This document shows, piece by piece, positions 52,114-59,699 of a stretch of DNA of 64,000 nt. The translations under genes were made by a program, and so were the position numbers. The stretch covers positions 62,001 to 126,000 of the forward strand of contig DAIPBO010000005.1 in the NCBI GenBank assembly GCA_036774405.1, written 5' to 3'. The DNA comes from JAAYDS01 sp012729155 (GTDB lineage Bacteria; Chloroflexota; Anaerolineae; UBA1429). Under the pieces are notes generated by a model. The model had not been told where the DNA came from, did no database searches, and saw nothing but the letters and a program-made list of their open reading frames with translations. Numbering within the stretch: the stretch's first letter is position 1; every line of letters begins with the position of its first letter.

Positions 52114-52479
52114 GGCGTCCCCTCTCTTGCACGGGCGAGCTGCGGCCAAAGTATAGCCGCGGCCTGATGCCCTGTCTACGCGTGTCGGCGCGCAAACGGC
52201 CAGCAAGGCGGTCTGTCAGGGCGCCCCCAAGACGCCCTGACACGCCCGCTATGGCAAGAGCGCATCGTCTATATGCGATTAAACGCATTCGTTGAGGCCT
52301 CATCTATGGCAGGAATGTCCAGCGCTCAGCCCTGGATGGATTTTCATGCTGTTTTATATGGTTTGATGAGATATATGGCAAAATATTGGTTGCGCTATCC
52401 AGTGTTCATTTGACATGCACGATAATGTGGACAATAGTATCGATGATATTCGATAGATCGCATAGTTGGGGGGTACCGC
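52114..52479. other. AT-rich 366-bp intergenic region upstream of the sulfatase and arsR genes
   Basis: No gene seen. It is much more AT-rich than the rest from about 52260 on. It holds the dyad ATGCG-N6-CGCAT (52273-52288), two copies of TATATGG (52355, 52372), and the arsR promoter with its operator-like dyad at the right end. The promoter of the leftward sulfatase gene must also be here, but I cannot point to a convincing one. Confidence 0.6.
52411..52456 (+). promoter_or_regulatory. arsR promoter with operator dyad
   Basis: TTGACA at 52411-52416 and TAGTAT at 52436-52441, 19 bp apart. The inverted repeat TATCGA-N6-TCGATA (52439-52456) overlaps the -10 and start region, the usual place for an ArsR-family repressor. 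The spacer is longer than ideal. Confidence 0.52.
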
Positions 52480-52863
52480 ATGACCGAGGCCTATACTGCG
52501 CTGCAAAGTCTTGCGCAGGTTTTTGCTCACCGCACCCGTCTGCGCATTCTGGATATTCTGGCTCGAGATGAGGCGTGTGTCTGTCACTTGACGAACATCC
52601 TGGGTGAGGCGCAGGCGCATGTCTCGCAGCATCTGCGAGTGCTGCGGGATAACGGACTGGTGGTCGATCGTCGCCATGGTGTGATGGTCTACTATCGCCT
52701 CTCCGACGCACGCGCGACGGCCGTCATAAGCCTGCTCAAAGACCTGCGGCGTGCTGCGGGTGCAGAGGATGTCTATCCCGCTGTGCCGCCCCTACCTGTG
52801 GCGGGCTGTCCTTGCCCTCACTGTGCCGCGGCGTCTACCTCCACAGCCAGAGAGTGCTGCTGA
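52480..52863 (+). CDS. ArsR/SmtB-family metal-sensing repressor
   Basis: 127 residues with a winged helix: HRTRLRILDILARDEACVCH then AHVSQHLRVLRDNGLVVDRR and the wing GVMVYYRLS. The helix alpha3 motif CVCH is like the ELCVCDL metal site of arsenic/cadmium sensors, and a Cys-rich tail (CPCPHC and final CC) may add ligands. Expected to release the upstream dyad on metal or metalloid binding. Its stop overlaps the permease ATG (TGATG). Confidence 0.92.
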   Translation: MTEAYTALQSLAQVFAHRTRLRILDILARDEACVCHLTNILGEAQAHVSQHLRVLRDNGLVVDRRHGVMVYYRLSDARATAVISLLKDLRRAAGAEDVYPAVPPLPVAGCPCPHCAAASTSTARECC

Positions 52864-54329
52864 TGGCAATACTGGGGCGCATCCCCGCGCTGCTGCAGGG
52901 TGGATTGGGCAATCTGGCGGCTTATCTGGCGGCGCACGTGCTATTGTGCTTGCTGCCGGCGTTCTTTATTGCTGGCGGGCTATCTGCCCTGGTGCCTCAG
53001 GAGGCCATCACCAGGTATCTGGGGCCAAAGGCACCCAAAGTTGTGTCATACCCGGCCGCAGCGCTGGGCGGCCTCGTATTGGCGGTCTGCTCGTGTACGA
53101 TCATGCCCCTTTTTGCCGGCATCCATCGTAAAGGGGCCGGCCTGGGGCCGGCCATCACCTTTCTCTTTGTAGGGCCGGCCATCAACATACTGGCCTTTAC
53201 CTATACGGGCGTTGCCATCGGCATGGACATCGCTGTGGCCCGGTTGGTGCTTGCGGTTGTGTTTGGCGTAGGCATTGGCCTGATTATGGCCCTCACCTTC
53301 CGGCAGCGCAGCGACGATGCGCCTGTCACCGCGACGGCCTTTGGCGGCCATGCCAGCGTCGAGGGTAGGGTGTGGGTGTTTATGCTGCTGCTGCTGGCTG
53401 TGCTCATTGCGGGCACGCTGCAGGTGGCTCCGCTAACGAATAGCCATGCCACGCTCACGCTGCCCGTGAGGGGGCTCGATGAGCTGGAAGCAGCGCTGGC
53501 GCGCCTGGTGCCCGCCGATGCCGATGCCGGTATCGAGGGAGTATCGGCACAGGGAGCGATGCTCATCGTAATGTTGGGTTTGCTAGCGCTAACGGCGTGG
53601 CGAGGGCTCGGGCGTGTCGACGAAGGCTACAACGGCTGGACATGGGCTACGCTGGTGTTGATCGTACTGACGTTGCTGTTGGCGGGCGCCCACATCACGC
53701 CTGCTGGTGGCGCCGTGCAGGTGGGCATCACCGGCAAGATGATCGCTGTGGCCCTGGGCGCCACAGGTCTGGTGTTGGTGGGCTGGGGCTGGTTCGAGTC
53801 GTACGAGTTGCAGCAGTGGCTATGGGAAACCTGGCGTTTCGTGAGGCAGATCTTTCCGCTGCTCATCATCGGGGTGTTCTCCGTTGGGGTGATCCGAGGC
53901 CTGATTCGACCAGAGTGGATCCAGGCGTTGGCCGGGCGCAACTCGCTGGCTGCTAATCTGGTGGGCGTGCTATTTGGCGTGTTCATGTACTTTCCCACGC
54001 TGGTTGAGGTGCCCATTGCGCGCATGTTCCTGAGCCTGGGCATGCACCGTGGGCCACTGCTGGCCTATCTTATGGCCGATCCAGAGCTGAGCCTGCAGAG
54101 CATCCTGATTACATCCAGCGTAATCGGCAAGGCCAAAGCGTGGGTCTATGTAGGCTGGGTGACGCTGTTCAGCACTCTGGCGGGGCTCGTGTTCGGCGCC
54201 TGGACTGACGGCGCACCCCTATGGGCTTTGGCCTTGTACGTCTCGGGCGGACTGCTCGTGTTGGCGGCTATGCTGTGGAGGGCTAGTCGACGTCAGGCTG
54301 CTAGAGGCCCGTTGGCGACGATTGAATAG
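52863..54329 (+). CDS. ArsP-type permease (PF03773 family)
   Basis: 488 residues and about 10-12 transmembrane helices. The family signature AVCSCTIMPLFAGIHRKGAG followed by PAITFLFVGPAINILA is present, with a second copy-like half at VFMYFPTLVEVPIARMFLSL. A soluble loop lies near residues 165-240. Members export organoarsenicals or metal ions. ATG 52863 overlaps the arsR stop; the in-frame upstream extension is inside arsR. It is followed by a small thioredoxin-like gene, the known companion. Confidence 0.9.
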   Translation: MAILGRIPALLQGGLGNLAAYLAAHVLLCLLPAFFIAGGLSALVPQEAITRYLGPKAPKVVSYPAAALGGLVLAVCSCTIMPLFAGIHRKGAGLGPAITFLFVGPAINILAFTYTGVAIGMDIAVARLVLAVVFGVGIGLIMALTFRQRSDDAPVTATAFGGHASVEGRVWVFMLLLLAVLIAGTLQVAPLTNSHATLTLPVRGLDELEAALARLVPADADAGIEGVSAQGAMLIVMLGLLALTAWRGLGRVDEGYNGWTWATLVLIVLTLLLAGAHITPAGGAVQVGITGKMIAVALGATGLVLVGWGWFESYELQQWLWETWRFVRQIFPLLIIGVFSVGVIRGLIRPEWIQALAGRNSLAANLVGVLFGVFMYFPTLVEVPIARMFLSLGMHRGPLLAYLMADPELSLQSILITSSVIGKAKAWVYVGWVTLFSTLAGLVFGAWTDGAPLWALALYVSGGLLVLAAMLWRASRRQAARGPLATIE

Positions 54330-54348
54330 TAGAGCGATGGAGGCAAAG

Positions 54349-54603
54349 ATGATCACGATCAAGGTGTTGGGCAAGGGTTGTCCCAAATGCGAGCGTTTGG
54401 ATCAGCTGGTGCACAGCGCACTGCAGGAGCTGAGCATCGGCGATGCGACGGTCGAGCATGTGCGCGATCTGGATGCCATTTTGGCTTACCCCATCACGAG
54501 CACCCCCGGCCTGGTGATCGATGAGCAGGTCAAAAGCTCGGGACGGCTGCCGCGCAAAGAGGAGATCGTTGGCTGGTTGCGTGAGATCGCTCCGCTGCCA
54601 TAG
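54349..54603 (+). CDS. Small redox-active thioredoxin-fold protein
   Basis: 84 residues. GKGCPKCERLDQLVHSAL carries the active-site CPKC, and the cis-Pro region is PITSTPGLVIDEQV, as in the small redox-active disulfide protein family (MTH895-like). It commonly travels with PF03773 permeases. ATG 54349 follows GGAGG by 5 bases; an ATG at 54337 overlaps that site and is unlikely. Third gene of the arsR operon, 19 bp after the permease. Confidence 0.9.
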   Translation: MITIKVLGKGCPKCERLDQLVHSALQELSIGDATVEHVRDLDAILAYPITSTPGLVIDEQVKSSGRLPRKEEIVGWLREIAPLP

Positions 54604-54686
54604 CGGCACGTAGCCCGGAGCCGCTTTGACGCAACGGTCTAAACGTGGCATCGTGCCGGCAAAGAGCATCTTTGTGGAGGCGCACT

Positions 54687-55937
54687 ATGCATCATGGGCC
54701 GCATCGTCTGGGCATGGTCTCACCAAGCGACTGGGGCTTGGCGCCGGCGACGCGAGAGGCGTTGGCTCCGTGGACGCAGATCGGGCTTGACAGCGACGTC
54801 TGGGAAGAACGAGCCCGCCAGGCCACCTATCACTGGCTCATGAGCAATTGGCGCGATGAGGTGGGCGCCTTCGCCGGCCATTACAAGGCCCTTGCGCGAG
54901 TGTATGAGGACCCACAACTTACCAACCTGATCGCCCCCTGGCAATGCCTAGCGGCGTACGATCGCTTTGGTGATGATGAGCTCCTCATCAAGGCCCGCCG
55001 CGCCGCAGACTGGCTCTATGGCACCGCCGTAGAGACGCATCCGATGAGTGTCGTCATCGGCGGCGTGCACGATGCCTGGCGGCCTGATGAGCTTTGGACC
55101 AAGTTCACGGCCGAGTTGGTGCTACTCAACCTGGGGCTCTACACACGCTTGCACCAAGACACCTATCTAGCGCGCGCCATCGAAGGCGGCGGCTTTGTGG
55201 CGCAGGCCGAGCGACATGGCTTTGCCTGCAAGTATGAACAACGCCACGCTCGTTGGATCACCCGCGGGTGGCAGTCGTTTGGGCGTGCCTTTGCCGCCCT
55301 GGCAAATCTGCATGTGGTCACGAGAGAGGACCGCTGGTTGACCCATGCAATTGCCTGGGCAGAGATGGCGCTGAGCATCCAAGCGAATGATGGCAGCTAT
55401 TATCTGATCGACGACGAGTACTATAGTACCGATCTGGCCGCAGACGAGCTGCGGGCGCTGGTGGGCGCGTTTGAGCTCACCGGCAGGGTCGAGTTCTGCA
55501 GCGCAGCTATGCGTTTTGCCGACTGGCACCTGCGCATGCAGCGAGAGGATGGCTCTTGGTGGCTCACGATGGACCGCTCTGGCAACATCGTCTCGCCCTA
55601 CGTGGGCCCCGGTGACATCCCCAACATCGCTGTTGCGCTGTTACGTTGTCACCGCGTCACCTGCGAACGGCGCTACCTCACGAGCGCGCTGCGCGCCATG
55701 CGCTATGCCCTTGCGCAACAGCTCACGCCAGCCGATGGCTCACCTTTCGTCGACGATCCCAATGCGCTATGGGGCTACTGGTCATGGGACCCGCGCTATG
55801 ACCACACCATGTCGGGCGATCAGATTACTCATCTGGCGCGGGGCATCTGGTTTACGCTGGATTATCTGGCGGGGCTGGGCGCCGATCAGGCCCGAGCCGA
55901 CGTCGCAGCGCTTCACGACGAGGGCTTTGCGTTCTAG
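54687..55937 (+). CDS. Alpha/alpha-toroid-like protein, unassigned
   Basis: 416 residues, without signal peptide. Repeating helix-loop-helix units with Trp- and Gly-rich turns (LMSNWRDEVGAFAGHYKAL, AAYDRFGDDELLIKARRAA, MQREDGSWWLTMDRS, SALRAMRYAL) suggest an alpha/alpha-barrel like glycoside hydrolases or terpenoid cyclases. No catalytic motif I can name. Start ATG 54687 with GTGGAGG; preceded by an isolated TTGACG at 54626. It stands between the arsenic-type operon and the flavodiiron gene. Confidence 0.75.
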   Translation: MHHGPHRLGMVSPSDWGLAPATREALAPWTQIGLDSDVWEERARQATYHWLMSNWRDEVGAFAGHYKALARVYEDPQLTNLIAPWQCLAAYDRFGDDELLIKARRAADWLYGTAVETHPMSVVIGGVHDAWRPDELWTKFTAELVLLNLGLYTRLHQDTYLARAIEGGGFVAQAERHGFACKYEQRHARWITRGWQSFGRAFAALANLHVVTREDRWLTHAIAWAEMALSIQANDGSYYLIDDEYYSTDLAADELRALVGAFELTGRVEFCSAAMRFADWHLRMQREDGSWWLTMDRSGNIVSPYVGPGDIPNIAVALLRCHRVTCERRYLTSALRAMRYALAQQLTPADGSPFVDDPNALWGYWSWDPRYDHTMSGDQITHLARGIWFTLDYLAGLGADQARADVAALHDEGFAF

Positions 55938-56068
55938 GCCGGCTGCCGTCACGGTTGGCGCGTGTGACCCGAGTCACTGCAGCTGCTACCGATCCATGCT
56001 ATGCTGCTAGATGACGATGGCTCAACGATGGTCGTATAGCGTTGTGTCGTTCATTAGGAGGTATGCAG

Positions 56069-57250
56069 ATGGAACCACGAGCGATTCGGCCTGGCGTACA
56101 GTGGCTTGGTGCGGTTGATTGGGATCGGCGCTTGTTCGATTCGCTCATTCCCTTGCCCGATGGCACCAGCTATAACGCCTACCTCATCACTGGCAGCGAC
56201 AAGACGGCCTTGCTCGACAGTGTCGACCCGGCCAAGGCTGATACGCTGTTGGCGCAGCTCGAGGGCGTGGAGCGCATCGACTATGTCATCGCGCACCATG
56301 CCGAGCAAGACCATTCGGGCACCATTCCGCTGGTGCTCGAGCGCCACCCTGAGGCCACTGTGCTGGCCACTGCCAAGGGCGTCGAACTGCTGGCCCAGCA
56401 TCTGCCCATTCCTGTTGAACGCTTCCGCAAAGTGGCCGATGGCGAGGTGCTTTCGCTGGGCGACAAGACGTTGACCTTTGTGCATACGCCCTGGGTGCAC
56501 TGGCCTGAGACGATGGTGACTTTTCTCACCGAGGAGCGCATCCTATTCTCGTGCGACTTTTTCGGTTCGCACCTGGCCACGAGCGACCTCTTTGTGACCG
56601 ATGAAGGGCAGGTCTACGAGGCGGCCAAGCGCTACTATGCCGAGATCATGATGCCCTTCAGGCGCATCATCCAGCGTAACCTGGCCAAGCTCGAGCCCTA
56701 TGACATCGCCATGATTGCACCGAGCCATGGGCCTATCCATGGTCGGCCGGCATTCATCGTCGACGCCTATCGCGATTGGGTCAGTGAAACGCCCAAAAAT
56801 GAAGTGGTGATTCCCTATGTCTCGACCCATGGAAGCACCACCAAAATGGTCGATCGTCTGGTGACAGCGTTGGTGGCGCAGGGCATCAAGGTGCACCAGT
56901 TCGACCTGCCTGTGACCGACATCGGCAAGCTGGCGATCTCGCTGGTGGATGCCGCCACGATTATCCTGGGCACGCCTACGATTCACGTTGGGCCCCATCC
57001 GGCGGTGTTCTATGCGGCACACCTGGCCAACGCGCTGCGCCCCAAGGCTCGCTTTGCCTCGGTGATTGGCTCTTATGGATGGAACAGCAAGGCGATCGAG
57101 CAGATTGCCGCGCTTATACCTGATCTCAAGGTCGAACTGCTAACGCCGGTGTTGGCCAAAGGGCGCCCCGTTGCCGATGACCTGGCCGCCGTCGATCGTC
57201 TGGCCGCCGAGGTAAGTGAACGCCACCGCGCTCTGTTTGGCCAGTCGTAG
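56069..57250 (+). CDS. fprA: A-type flavodiiron protein
   Basis: Reduces O2 to water or NO to N2O, protecting anaerobes. 393 residues. The metallo-beta-lactamase half carries all diiron ligands: HHAEQDHSG (His, Glu, Asp, His), WVHWPETM (His), SCDFFGSH (Asp) and APSHGPIHG (His). The C-terminal flavodoxin half begins VIPYVSTHGSTTKMVDRLV. No rubredoxin domain is attached. ATG 56069 lies 7 bases after AGGAGG; the ATG at 56063 is too close to it. Confidence 0.95.
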   Translation: MEPRAIRPGVQWLGAVDWDRRLFDSLIPLPDGTSYNAYLITGSDKTALLDSVDPAKADTLLAQLEGVERIDYVIAHHAEQDHSGTIPLVLERHPEATVLATAKGVELLAQHLPIPVERFRKVADGEVLSLGDKTLTFVHTPWVHWPETMVTFLTEERILFSCDFFGSHLATSDLFVTDEGQVYEAAKRYYAEIMMPFRRIIQRNLAKLEPYDIAMIAPSHGPIHGRPAFIVDAYRDWVSETPKNEVVIPYVSTHGSTTKMVDRLVTALVAQGIKVHQFDLPVTDIGKLAISLVDAATIILGTPTIHVGPHPAVFYAAHLANALRPKARFASVIGSYGWNSKAIEQIAALIPDLKVELLTPVLAKGRPVADDLAAVDRLAAEVSERHRALFGQS

Positions 57251-57337
57251 CAGGCCGCTTCGCGTCGGCAAGCGGCCACGCTCGCTTACGCCAACCGAAT
57301 GCTCTGAATGCAGAGTACGCCCAGACAAGAGGAGAGG

Positions 57338-57832
57338 ATGATGCCCAACCCCCTGACGCCGGCACTGGTCACGTTCTTGCACGATCTGTTTACCGCTATC
57401 TGGATAGGAGGCATGATCAGCCTTGGGCTGGTTACGCTGCCGGCCATCAGAGCTCAACTCGGCCAGGGGCCCGAGACCCAGAGGTTGGTGCAGGCTATCT
57501 TTCGGCGACTGTCTGTGCTGGCCAAGGTTAGCATCGTTGGGCTCATCGTGACTGGCCTGTTGCTATCGCGCCGGGCGACGCTCTGGCAGGGGCTGTTCAG
57601 CACGGGCAATGTGTACTCGTTGGTGCTCACCATCAAGCACGTGGTGGTCATCATGATGGTTGGCATCGCTGCTGTGCGCGCCTCAGTGCTGTCGGCCAAC
57701 CGGCCACTCAAGCCCAGCAGAAACCGATTGCTGGCCGCGTTGTTGCTGGCCAACATCGTACTGGGCGTCGTTGTGCTGGCGCTGAGCGCCTATGGCGCCG
57801 TGATCAACAACGTGTGCGTGGTGCCGCGCTAA
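57338..57832 (+). CDS. CopD-like small membrane protein
   Basis: 164 residues with four hydrophobic helices (about 12-32, 50-70, 85-107, 130-155). FLHDLFTAIWIGGMISLGLV and YSLVLTIKHVVVIMMVGIAA resemble the CopD/copper-resistance and DUF4149 type membrane families, with His in helices 1 and 3 where heme or copper ligands occur. Start is ATG 57338 or 57341 after GGAGAGG. The assignment is by pattern only. Confidence 0.72.
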   Translation: MMPNPLTPALVTFLHDLFTAIWIGGMISLGLVTLPAIRAQLGQGPETQRLVQAIFRRLSVLAKVSIVGLIVTGLLLSRRATLWQGLFSTGNVYSLVLTIKHVVVIMMVGIAAVRASVLSANRPLKPSRNRLLAALLLANIVLGVVVLALSAYGAVINNVCVVPR

Positions 57833-57845
57833 CACTGACATCAAC

Positions 57846-57888
57846 GCAAGATGCCGCCCGCGATGGTATATCGCGGGCGGCATCTTGC
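57846..57888. terminator. 18-bp hairpin between convergent genes
   Basis: Perfect 18-bp stem (57846-57863 with 57871-57888), 7-base loop, between the CopD-like stop (57832) and the sialidase stop (57909). No U-tract. Confidence 0.75.
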
Positions 57889-57908
57889 GGCATGCTGGCG
57901 CCGTCTGC

Positions 57909-58910
57909 TCAGCGAGCAGCGGCCAGTACCTCTTGCTCGGTAAAGACGTCCAATAGAACCTCACCCACGCCACCGCGATCGTGGTCATGCACGGCGTAGA
58001 TGACACCGTCAGGCGCTTGCACCGCGTCGGGATAGGAAACGCGGTCACGTGGATCGAGCTCCAGCCCACCTACAAACGTGCGGTCGTCGTGGGGCAGGCT
58101 GACATACACACGCAGCCCCTGGCGCCGCGTAGGGTGGGGCGTGTTGATGAGCAATAGCCGCCCCGACGACAGCCTGCGGACGAAAAAGCGTGCCCCAGGG
58201 TTGACGATCTCACTGGGCCGGCCCTTTGACCAGGTGACGCCGCCGTCCTCTGAATCGCTCTGCCACAACACGCCGCTGCCTGTACGGATCAGCATCCAGA
58301 GGCGACCGTCGCGTCCCTCAACGACCATACATTCGAGCGCCCAGCGCGGCGCCTCGACAGCGCCGTGCAACGACCAGGTCTGTCCTCGGTCGGTAGAGAT
58401 GGCCACTCCCTGTAGCTGTTCACAATCGGGCCACCATGTGGTGGTGGGCGTCTGCTGAGCCCAGGTGATGGGCAGTAGCCATGCGCCTGTCGAGAGCACG
58501 GTCGGCTTGTTCAGGCGAAAGGCGAATGGCACGCCCAAGTCGATAGCGCGTGGCTCACTCCAGAGCGGGTTGGGCACGGCGGCATCGTCGGCGTTGCGTA
58601 ACCACACGCCAAAATGGCCTTGCTCAAGACTGGCCTGATTGTAGAACAGCCACAATCGGCCGTCCGGATCGTGCCAAAGGGCTCCATCGTAAGAGCGGAC
58701 ACCGTGTATCGCCGGCACGGCCATAGCAGGCCGCGACCAGACAGCCTCGCCAGCTGCCCGGGTCGTCAGTGCAACATAGTTCTCGATGGTTGGCTCGAAA
58801 GGTCCACCGGTCATCAAGGCGCACCAGAGGCGACCGTTCGCCGCGCGCTCGATGGCGGGCACGCCCTGCCAGGGGCGGCCCGAGGCGGTAGAGATGATCT
58901 CGCGGTGCAT
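57909..58910 (-). CDS. Sialidase-superfamily (BNR/Asp-box) protein
   Basis: 333 residues, six-bladed-propeller sialidase superfamily. Two Asp-boxes are seen: STDRGQTW and SEDGGVTW. Other blade signatures are GVRSYDGALWHDPDGRLWLF and RDGRLWMLIRTGSG. No signal peptide, so probably intracellular; true sialic-acid specificity is not shown. Start ATG 58910 behind GGGGGGAG. Its promoter is close to that of the divergent regulator gene. Confidence 0.88.
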   Translation of the reverse strand: MHREIISTASGRPWQGVPAIERAANGRLWCALMTGGPFEPTIENYVALTTRAAGEAVWSRPAMAVPAIHGVRSYDGALWHDPDGRLWLFYNQASLEQGHFGVWLRNADDAAVPNPLWSEPRAIDLGVPFAFRLNKPTVLSTGAWLLPITWAQQTPTTTWWPDCEQLQGVAISTDRGQTWSLHGAVEAPRWALECMVVEGRDGRLWMLIRTGSGVLWQSDSEDGGVTWSKGRPSEIVNPGARFFVRRLSSGRLLLINTPHPTRRQGLRVYVSLPHDDRTFVGGLELDPRDRVSYPDAVQAPDGVIYAVHDHDRGGVGEVLLDVFTEQEVLAAAR

Positions 58911-58943
58911 GGCGCTGCTCCCCCCTGGCGATGTTGTGAGGCT

Positions 58944-58972
58944 AATCTAGCGGCGTATCAGTATAGCGTCAA
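58944..58972 (-). promoter_or_regulatory. Promoter of the sialidase-like gene
   Basis: TTGACG-17 bp-TAGATT on the minus strand. Confidence 0.58.
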
Positions 58973-58985
58973 GGACATCTGCAGC

Positions 58986-59014
58986 TTGACAGAAACAGGT
59001 ATCAGCACTATACT
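58986..59014 (+). promoter_or_regulatory. Near-consensus promoter of the small regulator gene
   Basis: TTGACA-17 bp-TATACT, the best match to consensus in the window. The predicted start (about 59021) is followed by the repeats described in the next entry. Confidence 0.75.
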
Positions 59015-59021
59015 CCCTTTC

Positions 59022-59046
59022 GTCACTAATCGTGCCAATTCGTGAC
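59022..59046. promoter_or_regulatory. Operator-like repeats downstream of the promoter
   Basis: Inverted repeat GTCAC ... GTGAC (59022-59026, 59042-59046) with direct repeats AATCGTG (59028) and AATTCGTG (59037) inside. The spacing fits a dimeric or tetrameric ribbon-helix-helix protein and suggests autoregulation. Confidence 0.42.
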
Positions 59047-59062
59047 AAAAAGGAACGCTTTG

Positions 59063-59425
59063 GTGCTAAAGCAGGATATGACTGCCCCCAAGATGACGCG
59101 CGTTGCTGTGCGTGTGCCTCACACCACGCTCGAGCAGATCAACGATTGGGTCGATGCCCTGGGCGTGCGGCGTTCGCACTTTTTGGGGATCGCCCTGGTC
59201 GCTGGCGTGCGGTCATTGATGCGAGCCAGCGCGCTGGACCTTTCGTGGCCTGCCCCGGCTGACGAGCCAGAGCAGCCAGAGGAAGATGCTGGTATGGGGC
59301 GAGATGCGCCCTATGCCGCTGAGGTTGAGGCTCTGAGCGCACTGGTCAAGCAGCTGGAGGCCAGCGTCCTGCTACTGCAAGCCAAGGTGGCGAGTCTCGA
59401 GGGCGAGGCCCGCGAGACGCCCTGA
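59063..59425 (+). CDS. Putative ribbon-helix-helix-type regulator with coiled-coil tail
   Basis: About 120 residues. A short beta strand (MTRVAVRVPHTTLEQI) is followed by two helices (NDWVDALGV and SHFLGIALVAGVRSLM), the ribbon-helix-helix order. An acidic Pro-rich linker and a C-terminal coiled coil of about 35 residues (EALSALVKQLEASVLLLQAK) follow. Several starts are possible: GTG 59042 lacks a ribosome site, TTG 59060 and GTG 59063 lie 5 and 8 bases from AAGGA; the latter is used here. No toxin gene is adjacent, so an antitoxin role is unlikely. Confidence 0.72.
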   Translation: MLKQDMTAPKMTRVAVRVPHTTLEQINDWVDALGVRRSHFLGIALVAGVRSLMRASALDLSWPAPADEPEQPEEDAGMGRDAPYAAEVEALSALVKQLEASVLLLQAKVASLEGEARETP

Positions 59426-59471
59426 CTCGCGCATTACGCCGTGGCACTACCGTTCGAGGAAGGGGATGCAC

Positions 59472-59525
59472 ATGGCCAAGAAAGCAGACAAGAAGAAAAA
59501 GAACAAGGGCAAGAAGGGCAACTAG
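59472..59525 (+). CDS. 17-residue lysine-rich micro-ORF
   Basis: MAKKADKKKKNKGKKGN: ten of seventeen residues are lysine. A convincing Shine-Dalgarno (GAGGAAGGGG) ends 6 bases before the ATG, and the ORF is immediately followed by an exceptional hairpin. It follows the regulator gene by 46 bp and shares its transcript if no terminator intervenes. It could bind nucleic acid or ribosome, or be a leader peptide. No other support for translation exists in the sequence. Confidence 0.5.
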   Translation: MAKKADKKKKNKGKKGN

Positions 59526-59540
59526 GCCCTATCGTTGCCG

Positions 59541-59586
59541 CAACGTCAGAAGGCCCTGCAAGCAGTTGCAGGGCCTTCTGACGTTG
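59541..59586. terminator. 21-bp perfect hairpin after the micro-ORF
   Basis: 46-base near-palindrome: 21-bp perfect stem (59541-59561 with 59566-59586) and loop GCAG. It is the longest perfect stem in the window and lacks a U-tract. Terminator or RNA-stability element. Confidence 0.72.
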
Positions 59587-59699
59587 AACGACAACCGTGG
59601 CGTAACATTTTTCAGGCGGTGCGCAATCGCGGCTTGCGCTGCCAGGGTACCATCCAGTACAATTGATGGCAACGAACATGACACTGGGGGGCAGCCGCA

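Noticed and set aside
52114..52479. Insertion element or prophage remnant in the AT-rich gap
   Set aside because: No transposase fragment, terminal repeats or target duplication is visible.
59042..59525. Toxin-antitoxin module (RHH antitoxin plus small toxin)
   Set aside because: No toxin-like ORF is adjacent; the lysine-rich 17-mer has no toxin features.
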